Source: Pachypanchax playfairii (taxonomy: Eukaryota; Chordata; Actinopteri; Cyprinodontiformes; Aplocheilidae). From it: a stretch of DNA of 64,000 bases. Below the pieces are notes generated by a model. It made no database searches and was not told where the DNA came from. It worked only from the letters and a program-made list of their open reading frames with translations. A program made the translations under genes and the position numbers. Below, one piece after another: positions 1 through 10,800 of this stretch. The stretch is from positions 7,024,920-7,088,919 of the forward strand of contig SSNP01000005.1 in assembly GCA_006937955.1 (NCBI GenBank), given 5' to 3'. Numbering within the stretch: the first letter of the stretch is position 1; the number at the start of each line of letters is the position of its first letter.

Positions 1-1838
1 TCCGCTGGACATGAGCTGGAAACACCTGTCCAGCCACAGTAACAGAATCCAAACAGAAGATCTGTGACATTACCATGAGCTAACTCGAGGAAATATTACA
101 TAAAATATATCAGTAATTAATCCTGCTTCAGGGATAAAATATAAATACAAAACAACCAATTATAAAGTACACAGTCTTTAAATTGTAATTGAGGTACCAA
201 ACATACATTATTGAGATTAAATACATACAGCACACATGGTGTCCAACAAGATGTTTATCAAATAAAATTGCATTTCATTTTTAGATTTATAACATTTACA
301 TCTGAACCCTATGACCTGTTGCTGGTTTTGACTTTAGTTGTACTGATGATGCTAAAACCCTCAACTTCAATGCAACAGTTACTCAACAGTAAATCTGTGC
401 ACAGATGTGCTCATTTTATACTTTAACCTAAAAGTAAAAGCACCTGATTAATATTATGGAATTTGAAATCATTCTGACTGATAATTTTTGGCAGATTCAA
501 ATCCTAATAATAATAATAATATCTTCAACCTAATTAAGTTGCTCTCTTTAAATTCAGTTTCTTGTGAAAGATATTGGACCCAAACACACATCTGCATGCT
601 ACACACTCTCCAAGCAGGGACCAGCAGTTAGGAAAAGAATGACAGTGTCTGACTTCAGTAATTGGCTCTGAACTGCAGCTTCAGCAGAAACCTCCGTCCT
701 GTCGGAGACCTGTCAGTATTTGCTGTACCTTACTGCTGTCACACGTTACAGCTGTTCCTCCAACCACTTCTGCTACAGCTAATAATACTTCTGTCAGAGC
801 AGGGGCAAAAGAAATGGAGGCCTTTTTTTTTCTTTTAAGGAAATACTGGACTGAATTTTGGACAAAATAAGAGAGAGAAAGTGAAATATTTTCACAGCAA
901 AGCAGTGAAGTGAGAGAAAGTGACTCTGGGAGACACTGACACAGCAAGAAGTTGATTAACACAGACTGTTTATCAAACAGCAATATCCGAACACAGACAG
1001 CTTTTCATCTGAAGTCTAATGATGGTACAGCATGAAATGATGCAAAACTGATGGAATTTCAGATTTCAGATAACCTGTCATGTGAGCAAAACCATTTACT
1101 TCCTGCTTTCCAGCTCATAAGACAACAATTACAGTAAGCACTTCTCCCTGTTTGTGTCCTGTGAAAGAAAACTCTCAAGTTGAAATATCTAGTATTAATG
1201 GTCCTCTTTCCTCCTGCTCGCTTTACTTTCTTCGTAACTATTCCATCAATGCAAGAGTCAATTCAGCAGAATGACTATTTTGAGCAGACTCTGACTGGAG
1301 CTTCCCAGCAGGGGTCCTGAGATATCATGTGATCAGAAAGAAACGGCTTACTGTATGCCTTAAACAGAAACTCTCTGTGTAGCAATTCAAGTAGAAAAAG
1401 CTGTTTCAAGGTTTATAGTGAGAATATGGTATTTTAAGTTACTGACTCCCACTTTCTTAGCAATTAGCAGACTCTGATTGCTGATGAGGAAACCAAACCG
1501 CTGAAATATGAAAAGAAGGGAGTATTATACTGCTTCAAAAAACTGTTACTCCACACATGATTTATTGCCAGTTTACGCCGATTATATTGAGAAAATCTGC
1601 TAAATCTGAGGTTTAAATTGACTGACATCTTAAATCTGCCCATCATTCAAAGTTGTTTCATGTAACATCTTAGGTTTGTCTAAAACAACACCATTTCTAA
1701 ACATTCACAATACGTCTTTACAGTGATCGAAAATATTTCTGTCTGTTGCTACGTCTTCCACCAATCAAACACATATCTGTTCTTATATTTGGAAGAACTT
1801 TCAGGTTTAAAATACAAGCCCAAAAGCAGTAAACATAC
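1..1838 (-). other. brsk2: Intron of brsk2 downstream of the kinase exon (partial)
   Basis: The donor GTATGT at 1833-1838 on the minus strand opens this intron, which runs off the left edge. I looked for the next kinase exon, expected to encode the segment after LMK (EREIAILK type), and did not find it, so the intron is longer than 1.8 kb. The content is AT-rich with short A/T tracts, such as the T-run near 822-834. I see no repeat family or RNA gene here. Open frames in this stretch have no family resemblance. Confidence 0.75.
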
Positions 1839-1933
1839 CTTCATAAGTACTGACTCACTGAGCTTCTCTCGGTTGACAATCTTTATGGCAACTTTCTGGC
1901 ATGTTACACAGTGGACTCCAAGCTTTACAAGCC
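1839..1933 (-). CDS. brsk2: brsk2 internal coding exon (kinase domain, glycine-loop end to VAIK)
   Basis: BRSK2 (SAD-A) is an AMPK-related, LKB1-activated Ser/Thr kinase of neurons, acting in polarity and synaptic vesicle biology. Read on the minus strand, this 95-bp exon completes a split glycine codon and then gives 31 residues, starting LVKLGVHCVTCQKVAIK and ending SESVLMK. It holds the end of the P-loop and the ATP-anchoring lysine of the VAIK motif. The acceptor is a pyrimidine-rich tract ending in cag just above 1933. The donor GTATGT follows at 1838, giving phase 1 on entry and phase 0 on exit. From recall of the family, HCVTCQK fits BRSK2, whereas BRSK1 has HCITGQK. The a or b teleost paralogue cannot be told from one exon. 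The neighbouring kinase exons (glycine-loop start upstream, subdomain III downstream) are not seen in the window. The exon is intact, with no stop or frameshift. Confidence 0.93.
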
Positions 1934-1937
1934 CTGA

Positions 1938-4361
1938 AAAGAGAAAAAAAGATGACAAAATCAGTCAGATCACTCAGGTCAAGTGTGTGTTTCTTTTCTG
2001 TGTTATAAAAAAATCATCAGGTTGGAAAAATAAACCTCATACCCATTTACACACTGTGATATATGTTAATTCTTACAAGGTGAAATAAACTAAGACTTTT
2101 TTGTCAATACTAATAATGTGTAATGGTTAGAGTCATGTAAAACGGCTTGTGAAGTCAAAAGGCCCATAACGACCTTTGAAGTGTTTGCAGTTATCTAAAT
2201 AAACTGCCCTTCTGGGGTTTATTTGACTCATAAAGGCAGTAAGTAGGTGAGTGTTCATTTTGTGCTATTGATTCTTTTAATGCACTAAACCACTGTAATG
2301 CCGGTTTAAATCTGAAATGGCAAAAATCAACGATTTTTGAAAAGCCAAGGGATAGACGATGATTGGATCTAACTATTGATCATGACATAAAAACATCACA
2401 TACAGGTGTGTGGTTGTGTGTGTGTGTGGTGGTGAGTTCAGCTAATACCATGACCTTGTTCGTTATAACAGTAACACTGTCATGTAAAGAGATTCAGTGT
2501 TTGATACAAGCTGCCAGAGGGTTCTGTTGGGATTCCCTTTACAAATATTCAGTCAAAGCTTAAACAAATCCTGTGGTTTGCAACATAACCACAAAAGCAC
2601 CTTCCCTGCTTCGCTTTACTTAATGTCCCTGGGTATCCTTACTTAAATGATCAGTGGCAAACGAAGAAGACAGACAGGGACGCCACAAAGAGCACAGTTT
2701 CAGCGGAACAAAGTGGTGTTTGCATTTGATAAGGGGGAGCCATGACAACAGCACCAATCAGTTTACTGCCAGGGAGCACAGAGCTGCATACACATGAAAG
2801 GATTCAAGCAACAGATTGCTCACTTACAAACTGAAACAAACAAGCCAATAAAAAACTGATGTCTGTTCAAGCTGTTAACATTTTTTTTTTCTTTTCTGGT
2901 CTTGTGTTGGTACAAAGTCTTGAAAATTACCATAGGTTGTTTCTTTCCCTTTTATTTTTTTATTATCTGTGCTTTCTTATGGATGACTTGTTTAATTTAC
3001 AAAAAAATAGTTAGTGAAGTTGTATAAATAACTGTAAAGTTGATTTCTTAGTATATGTGAATACAACTTTCTTTTGTTACATTTTATGTTTATGTTTTAT
3101 ATTTTATTTGTTTGCAGCACCCTTTGTAAACTTCACTACCATCTTTCTCTCGTTTTAGTTTTAATTTGCTTGTTTTACAGTTAAAAACTGCCCAAAAAGT
3201 TTATTTTCTAAGACTTATTCAAGCTATTTTCAGTTTTTTAAGTGTATTAGATTAGTTAGACACAAAATGATTCAAGATGAGCTGAAATATATTTAAAAAA
3301 ATGTCTAGTTTTTATAGTTGTATTTTTGTATTAATGTGTTTGATTTATTTCCCTTCTACTCTAAAATTGTTTGTTTTCGTTCATTTGCATAGGTATTATT
3401 TTATGAATTACATAGTAAGAGTCAGTGGGCTTTAAAAAGGCAATGAGACATGGGTCAGAACAAAAAAAACTTCATCTGACACCACATACACCTAAAAGTG
3501 ATAATGAGGGAATAGAAGCGGCTGAGAAAAAAAAAGCAAAATGTGAAAAGAAATATCTAGCATGTGAGAAATAAAGTGAAATGTTAAAGAGATGGCACAT
3601 TATTCAAACGACAGGCCACAGATAATTAAGCAATATTGGAGAGTATTGTGTGGGTGTAAAGCTTTACTTTGGGATGTTGAAGGGCTGCAGGCCAGAGAGC
3701 CGAAGAATGAAGCAGTGAAGAAAAGTGAAGGAATTGGAGAAAAAAAAATGAGAGAGAGAGGAAGAATATAAAAGATGTATAAAGAAAAGATTTGGAAAAG
3801 GGGATGAGGCAGCTGAGTTAAAGTAGGGAACAACAGACAAGCCCATTATCTTTGGGATGATAATCATATGTTAATGGCCACTACAGTGAAGCTCATGAGT
3901 CATGATAAAGACATTAAAGAGAAAATATGTCTACAAATGCATGAAAAGTTAACAAAATTATTTGCCTCGCTATCCATCTTCTTCCAGTGCCTGTGTTTTC
4001 TCGAGCAGAGGGCACATTAGCAAGACAGAAATGTGCTCAGGGAACACAACACATTAGGATTTTACAATCACTTTGTGCACCATGAGGAGGTTCAGTGCAC
4101 AAAACACAGGGACAGAAGACATACTGTAGGGCTGTTCAGAGGAAAAACAGAACAATCCAGTCAAACATAAACACAATGACTTAAAATGCAAGAAGTTATA
4201 ACAAGTCCTTTAGGAACATTAATAGAAGAGTACTAATACTTCACTAAAAGTGCAGATGATAGGAATGTTTTTGCTGCTGAGGTGAAGACACCAAGCTAAA
4301 ACTGAACTGGTCAGATAAATATCTGGAAAAAACTTTAAAAATAAGTTTTCAAACATAAGAA
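1938..4361. other. AT-rich non-coding stretch, no element recognised
   Basis: This stretch holds short GT-rich (about 2405-2432) and T-rich (2881-2891) tracts, and an AT-rich core between about 2930 and 3420. Open frames on both strands are short, low in complexity and unlike any family I know. I see no inverted-repeat-bounded element. Confidence 0.6.
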
Positions 4362-4364
4362 TTA

Positions 4365-4923
4365 AGTCTAGTTCACACAGCAGGAGTTTAACAGTGTTAC
4401 AAGAGTTTCTGACGGCACACATGCCGAAAAACAATCAAGCATATTCCTGTTCTGCTCCTACTGTGTGTGGTGTTTCATCATGTCATGTGGCCACACATCA
4501 CACAGGGAGCAATTTTACTCCCCACAGGGACGGGTTATCCCCCCAAAAAACTCAAACATTGCTAAATCTGTGTGACTTCTGGTTGAAATCTGTGCACCGC
4601 TGGTTAACAAATGCCACAAAACCTCAGAAGAAGAAGAAGCCTCCAATCACCTCGCTTTCTGATTGGCTACACACTGCACTGAGCTGACTGCATGATCAGA
4701 TCTCATAGCAACACACCACACACAGTGATATCGGGCCAAGACAATTTAACATGTTGGATATCCCCAATTTGCAATCAAATGTCCTTTCGAGCAGACCGGA
4801 TCGCTCTTAACAAACCACACACAGCAGGAATATCGGTTAGGATTATCTTAAGAGTCGTCCCGATGATCGGGGCATGTCGAAAGGGGAAAATCAGCATGAA
4901 AATCCTGCCGTGTGAACCCGAAA
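4365..4923. mobile_element. MITE-like non-autonomous DNA transposon, TTA-flanked (PIF/Harbinger-like?)
   Basis: The left end reads GTTCACACAGCAGGAG (4371-4386). The reverse complement of the right end reads GTTCACACGGCAGGAT (about 4903-4918). These are imperfect terminal inverted repeats, matching at 14 of 16 positions. Each end is followed outward by six further bases and then TTA, at 4362-4364 and 4924-4926, in keeping with a 3-bp target duplication as used by PIF/Harbinger elements. The 559-bp interior has no convincing transposase frame. The superfamily call rests only on the duplication and is tentative; the inverted repeats are directly visible. Confidence 0.6.
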
Positions 4924-5019
4924 TTAGGAGATCATAAAAGGATAAAATCATTGTGAAAAAAAAAAAGAAATGTGAATGTTCCAGGGATTGTGTATGAGTT
5001 AAATACAAAAGTGCAACAC

Positions 5020-5232
5020 AATTTAATTAATTAATGTTTTTTTATACTACTTCTCATTTAATACAAGCACTTATTTCATACTTATTTATGTCTTTATACT
5101 TATTTCTGTTTAGTTTATCTCTTTTTACTTATGTGTCTGAGCACCAGGTGGAGCAGCGCTCCTAATTTCATTGTATGCACCGCCATATAATGACAATAAA
5201 GGCTTTTGATTGATTTGATTTTGATTTGATAT
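5020..5232 (+). mobile_element. 3' tail of a fish LINE (5'-truncated), Tc1 target copy 1
   Basis: The end of this segment has the layout of a LINE 3' terminus. A conserved block (GAGCACCAGGTGGAGCAGCG, 5138-5157) is followed by a polyadenylation-like ACAATAAAGGC and a short degenerate TTGATT repeat tail (5206-5230). From recall, this block is common at the 3' ends of dispersed fish LINE copies, but I cannot name the clade. The left limit is approximate. The part from 5101 onwards is repeated at 6989. The TA at 5101-5102 is where the Tc1-like element sits in the other copy. Confidence 0.5.
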
Positions 5233-5982
5233 TAGACAGTGGGTGCAGAAATGTAAAAAAAAACTTGACTTACCACTGTCTTATAATTTGTTTTATAATT
5301 GGATGGCACAGATGAACAGTCACTCAACTATGTACATTAAAAAAAATCCTCAAGCAGCTTCTGTTCACTGTAACTTCAATAATAAATACATGCCAGTCAA
5401 TATGACTGGAAGTCATGTGTGTTACTACAGTCACTCTGCTAACGCACGTCTCTCTGATCATGTATCTGAAAGGTTTTCAAAGGTTTTTCAACACTTTCTT
5501 CCTCTGGTCATCCTGCTTGTTTGTTAGTTGCTTTCCTGTTTTTAAGGTTATAAAAAAAACACCTTGCGCTGTCACCACAGTATTAACTCTTATGAATATA
5601 TTTACAGTCTTTAAGGTGGGCTTGCATACTGGCATGTTTACCTACTAGGAAGTCTCGTTGTGTGGAGGTTTAGTTACACTTTTTTTTAATTTATTTATAA
5701 CCAGGGAAAGCTTTCCATGATCATCCATCACAGAATTCCTTGGAGAAAATACAGGCTTTTTTTTAATGGTGCCGAGCTCATAAATTATTGTTTTTCTTTA
5801 GAATATACCAATCTCTTTTTTTATGCCTTGGCCAATCATAACAGTCCAGCTGTCACTGTGATTAATTAGTTTGTTGTATTTTCATCTATTTCTTTGTACT
5901 GTCTGCTGACCTGTATCACTTGAACTGAAAATCTCCTTTGAATGTGTGTTCAGGGTTTACAGCTTCCAAATGCAACAGGAAT
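5101..5982 (+). repeat. 882-bp direct duplicate, copy 1 (empty-site allele, probable assembly duplication)
   Basis: This segment recurs at 6989-7870 with a constant offset of 1888 bp and no difference that I could find. Its left edge is the TA dinucleotide at 5101-5102, joined directly to normal left flank. Its right edge is the assembly gap. It contains the LINE tail and about 750 bp of otherwise unremarkable AT-rich sequence. It most simply represents the allele lacking the Tc1 insertion. Confidence 0.9.
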
Positions 5983-5992
5983 NNNNNNNNNN
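5983..5992. other. Assembly gap (10 N)
   Basis: Ten ambiguous bases separate the end of duplicate copy 1 from the interior of a Tc1-like transposase gene. A fixed short N-run usually marks a contig join of unknown size. The missing piece should hold the C-terminal part of the transposase and the second inverted repeat. Confidence 0.95.
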
Positions 5993-6625
5993 TTCCTTTA
6001 CACGGATCAGTCGTCCTGGTCCCCTTGCAGAAAAACAGCCCCAAAGCATGATGTTTCCACCCCCATGCTTTACAGTAGGTATGGTGTTCTTTGGATCCAA
6101 CTCAGCATTCTTTCCCCTCCAAACACGACAAGTTGAGTTTCTACCAAAAAGTTCTATTTTGGTTTCATCTGACCATATGATGTTCTCCCAATCCTCTTCT
6201 GGATCATCCAAATGCTCTCTAGCAAACCGCAGACGGGCCTGGACGTGTCCTGGCTTCAGCAGGGGGACACGTCTGGCACTGCAGGATTTGAGTCCCTGGC
6301 GGCGTAGTGTGTTACTGATGGTAGCCTTTGTTACTTTGGTCCCAGCTCTCTGCAGGTCATTCACTAGGTCCCTCCGTGTGGTTCTGGGATTTTTGCTCAC
6401 CGTTCTTGTGATCATTTTGACCCCACGGGGTGAGATCTTGCGTGGAGCCCCAGATCGAGGGAGATTATCAGTGGTCTTGTATGTCTTCCATTTTCTAATA
6501 ATTGCTCCCACAGTTGATTTCTTCACACCAAGCTGCTTACCTATTGCAGATTCAGTCTTCCCAGCCTGGTGAAGGTCTACAATTTTGTTTCTGGTGTCCT
6601 TTGACAGCTCTTTGGTCTTGGCCAT
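5993..6625 (-). CDS. Tc1-like transposase, N-terminal 211 residues (C-terminus in gap)
   Basis: The transposase performs cut-and-paste transposition at TA sites. The frame starts at ATG 6625 (MAKTKELSKDTRNKIVDLHQ) and stays open to the gap. Residues 1-50 form the first helix-turn-helix of the paired-like DNA-binding domain. The linker RSGAPRKIS (58-66) is the AT-hook-like GRPR region. Residues 70-120 form the second helix-turn-helix. The catalytic domain begins near 148 with WSDETK, whose Asp153 is the first acid of the DDE triad. GGGNIMLWGCFSARG (188-202) is the conserved glycine-rich block. The second Asp and the final Glu fall in the missing part. Family length is about 340 residues. No stop or frameshift interrupts the visible part, which fits a young copy. 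Activity cannot be judged. Confidence 0.93.
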
Positions 6626-6988
6626 AGTGGAGTTTGGAGCGTGACTGTTTGAGGTTGTGGACAGGTGTCTTTTATACTGATAACGAGTTCACACAGGTGC
6701 CATTAATACAGGTAACGAGTGGAGGACCGAGGAGCCTCTTAAAGAAGTTACAGGTCTGTGAAAGCCAGAAATCTTACTTGTTTGTAGGTGACCAAATACT
6801 TATTTTCCACCATAATTTGCAAATAAATTCTTTAAAAATCAGACAATGTGGTTTTCTGGATTTTTTTTCCTCATTTTGTCTCTCATAGTTGAGGTATACC
6901 TATGATGAAAATTACAGGCCTCTCTGATCTTTTTAAGTGGGAGAACTTACACAATTGGTGGCTGACTAAATACTTTTTTGCCCCACTG
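5993..6988 (-). mobile_element. Tc1-like (Tc1/mariner) transposon, cut by an assembly gap
   Basis: This is the 5' portion of a Tc1-like DNA transposon on the minus strand. The outer end reads CAGTGGGGCAAAAAAGTATT in transposon orientation and abuts TA at 6989-6990, the standard Tc1 target. A second, internal copy of the terminal motif (about 6789-6812, containing ACCAAATACTTATTTTCC) matches the outer one (6963-6988), the IR/DR layout typical of fish Tc1 elements. An intact transposase start lies inside. About 1.0 kb is present of the roughly 1.6 kb expected; the rest is lost in the gap, not by visible decay. Confidence 0.95.
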
Positions 6989-6990
6989 TA
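6789..6990 (-). repeat. IR/DR terminal region of the Tc1-like element with TA target
   Basis: The outer direct repeat (6963-6988) ends at the transposon tip beside TA 6989-6990. The inner direct repeat lies at about 6789-6812. Both share the core ACTAAATACTT/ACCAAATACTT followed by a T-run and CC. In this family such repeats bind the transposase N-terminal domain. The matching end on the other side is not in the sequence. Confidence 0.85.
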
Positions 6991-7870
6991 TTTCTGTTTA
7001 GTTTATCTCTTTTTACTTATGTGTCTGAGCACCAGGTGGAGCAGCGCTCCTAATTTCATTGTATGCACCGCCATATAATGACAATAAAGGCTTTTGATTG
7101 ATTTGATTTTGATTTGATATTAGACAGTGGGTGCAGAAATGTAAAAAAAAACTTGACTTACCACTGTCTTATAATTTGTTTTATAATTGGATGGCACAGA
7201 TGAACAGTCACTCAACTATGTACATTAAAAAAAATCCTCAAGCAGCTTCTGTTCACTGTAACTTCAATAATAAATACATGCCAGTCAATATGACTGGAAG
7301 TCATGTGTGTTACTACAGTCACTCTGCTAACGCACGTCTCTCTGATCATGTATCTGAAAGGTTTTCAAAGGTTTTTCAACACTTTCTTCCTCTGGTCATC
7401 CTGCTTGTTTGTTAGTTGCTTTCCTGTTTTTAAGGTTATAAAAAAAACACCTTGCGCTGTCACCACAGTATTAACTCTTATGAATATATTTACAGTCTTT
7501 AAGGTGGGCTTGCATACTGGCATGTTTACCTACTAGGAAGTCTCGTTGTGTGGAGGTTTAGTTACACTTTTTTTTAATTTATTTATAACCAGGGAAAGCT
7601 TTCCATGATCATCCATCACAGAATTCCTTGGAGAAAATACAGGCTTTTTTTTAATGGTGCCGAGCTCATAAATTATTGTTTTTCTTTAGAATATACCAAT
7701 CTCTTTTTTTATGCCTTGGCCAATCATAACAGTCCAGCTGTCACTGTGATTAATTAGTTTGTTGTATTTTCATCTATTTCTTTGTACTGTCTGCTGACCT
7801 GTATCACTTGAACTGAAAATCTCCTTTGAATGTGTGTTCAGGGTTTACAGCTTCCAAATGCAACAGGAAT
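6989..7870 (+). repeat. 882-bp direct duplicate, copy 2 (occupied-site allele flank)
   Basis: This segment matches 5101-5982. Its left edge is the TA directly joined to the Tc1 tip, and its right edge continues into ordinary sequence (CGGCTTCAGACC) that follows copy 1 only across the gap. It is therefore the true right-hand flank of the insertion. It repeats the LINE 3' tail (6989 to about 7120) and the same AT-rich sequence. Confidence 0.9.
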
Positions 7871-10800
7871 CGGCTTCAGACCTTTTACCTGCTTAATTGC
7901 CCTCGAAATAATGAATGAGTTCAGCTGTTTTGTGTCCATAAAGAAGCTTCTGATTCAATTTTCCAATTAAATTTCAGCCACTGGAAGACAGAATCTGCAT
8001 ATTAAAGAACTGTAATTCCTTGGAGCTTCTCACAGATTAAGTAAGAATACACTCTGACATTTTTTTACTCTGAGCCAACATTCATCATATTACTTTGATA
8101 TGTTTAGGTAAAATGACATTAAAGTGCTTCAATAAAAGACAGGAGCAAACTGTAAGTTTAGAAAATAAAAGACTGGAATGGTCAAAGAAGAGAATGTGGA
8201 CAAAAGCAGGCTGTAAGGGGAAGTTTATGATGCCACTGTGTATTAATGTCTTCCACTCTTTGTGCTCCTCCCAAATCAATAGCATCAGAAGCTCTCACCT
8301 TCGCAGCAGTGTCAGAGTAATGGCAGCAGCCAGGGACTTATGGGCTGGAAAGGCCACCACCGACTAACCACCAGCCTTCGTCTCAGTCCTGGGCTCTTTT
8401 ATCTCCCTGTGATTAATGATCTAATATGAAGGAATGCTGGAAGAGGAAAACCGAGTGAGCATCATGGCTCGGGGAGACTCAGAGCTGAGAAGCGATACGC
8501 TCCACAATGTTGAAAACTGCTGCATTGCTTAAAAGAAGTCATGCTTTCAATCATAACCCTGCAGGATGAAAAATAACACTCTGGAATAACTGCTGAGCTG
8601 AGTGCGTTCAAAGATCCAGCATTTTTACAGCTGAGGATCAAACAGAAAGTGTTGAAATAAATCACCACAGAAGACAAGGAAATTACAAGTAGTGAGCGTG
8701 GTCACTTTGTAATATTTTTACGAAAGGTAGCAGAATCATTTTAATTAAAATACACACGGAGTCGTGAAAATCTTACAGTTAATAAAGTCATAAACTAAAG
8801 CTTGTTCTTCCAGTGAATCCACTGCTCTCTACCACAGACATGTGCCACCACTGATTTGCTAATGAACTCTTTGTCTCACTTCACTTCATCCTCATAAGTT
8901 ACTTCAATTCATGATAAACATCAGTGCTGAACTTGCTGTCCTGTGAATAATATCAGTTCTTGGTAGGGTGGATTCATTATGGTGTCTAGTTAAAACTTTT
9001 TGAATGAATAAACTTTGACAACAGGTTGAAGTGAAACACTTGAATTTTGGGATTATGCTAATGTTTTAAATAAATCAGACTTGATTCGCAATAAAGAATT
9101 AAGCTAATGGGAATTTATTTCTGAAGATTGCAAAGCCAAAGTAACAGAAGTGGTAGTTTGTGTTGTTTCAGGATAATCTTACTTGTGACTGTTTTGTTCT
9201 ATAATGTGTGTCTGTGCGTTTTTAAAGTACTTGTCTGGCACTATTTATTAATCTCATGGAATTCAAGTAAAATACAAAGTAAAATCTCTAGTCTGCCCTG
9301 ACATGTATGTATATGTTTGCCTTCATCTGCCTCCCATTTTTAAATCTAAAAAGTCCCACATCTGAGAAGAAATAATGATTCATAAAAGCAATTTGTTCTT
9401 CTGTATTCAGAGTAAACTGATTGATCACACTGGACCTCAGACAGAGTAATATAAACGAGGTACAGTGACTCCAGAAGAAACTCTTTACAGTCTCCACCAA
9501 CTAACAACAAATATCCACAAGAACCACAAAGTATTCTCAGATTTGCCTTCCACACAATGGTTAAAAAAAATTACGGGATTAATTTCCATCCAGAGTAAAA
9601 TCCACTACGGGAGGCCAAAGGATCAAAAAGAGATGTCCTCACCAGCAAACCTCTCCTACTTTTAAACTTGATCTTTCATAAGTGCTAAATCAGTGCCAGC
9701 AGATGGTAAAAGCTTATTCTGGCTTAGCTTTCTCTCCCTGAGGCTCTGGCCCTGAGAAGTTCACTGCCCTTGGGTGCAGATCTGTGATCTGCCTGCCACT
9801 ACTGCCCTATAACCCTGAATGCTGCAGCTCTGCTCTGGGATCAGCATCTGGTCAATAATGAAAAGATGGTACATTGAAGCAGGACATGAGAAAACCTGTT
9901 ATCATTAACCATCATGTAGTTGTTTTGTTTTTACAATAAAAAGTTTCCAGGTAGGTTGAAGATTACTCTCTATTTAGTTCCATTGGTTTGATTAACAACA
10001 TTGGTTTTACCTTATAATGAAGGATAACTGCAGATGATGATTATAAAACAGAACAATTTTAGCCAGATTACATTTATATTACAATTTACAAAAATATTAC
10101 AAATGCATTCTGCTACAAAAAGTACAATATATGCAAATAATACTGGATTTAGATACTCCTTCATACAAGGATGGTGTAAAGAAACTACAATCAGAGAAAG
10201 AGAATCTACCACCAAGTTAAGAATCAACCCAAGAACTAAATTCATTTAAAGTGAATGCACTTTAAATAATAAAGGACTTGGCTCAGTTAATGAGCGGCCT
10301 GACCCAATCAATTTATAACTCTGCTACAACTTCATCCATTTTCTTACTCAACATCTTCACAAACTTGCCTTCTGTCCCATTTTCCCATCACGTTTTCCTT
10401 TGTCTTCTGTTTTCTCTTATTTATTTATAACCGCACATCTCTTCCTATTATCAGTCGACACACACAAAAAAAGGCAAATATGGAACATACAAGAAAAAAT
10501 GGTGTTCAGTCTTACTGTGTAGGAGAGAGATATCATGATGATGATCAAACAACGTTCACTCACTACTCAGTGAATTCAATCTGTCTCTCAAAAACGCTTT
10601 TATTTGTCTTTCTTCATTTGCAAAATCTCTCTCTTCAGTTCCTCCTCTCTTTCAACATTTTCAGTCAGCCATGACATTAGTCTGCACAGCTTCAATTCCC
10701 CTGTAACACCCTGACTTCTGCCAGCCAAAGCAACAGCAACAACATCAGCAGCGCAAAGAAACAGAATCGCTTGAAAAGCAGGAAGTGCAGTTTAGTCCTG

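Noticed and set aside
1723..2088. 121-codon plus-strand frame over the brsk2 exon
   Set aside because: It is antisense to a well-supported kinase exon with splice sites and has no domain.
5946..6572. 208-codon plus-strand frame over the Tc1 element
   Set aside because: It is the antisense shadow of the transposase gene and runs through the gap Ns.
5243..7536. Pairs of identical 94- and 77-codon frames at 5.2-5.6 and 7.1-7.5 kb
   Set aside because: They are identical because the underlying 882-bp block is duplicated. They are not gene paralogues, and the products are unlike any family.
5101..7870. A genuine segmental duplication followed by Tc1 insertion
   Set aside because: The duplicate boundary coincides with the transposon tip and with the assembly gap, which separate events would not produce. 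Long reads could still overturn this.
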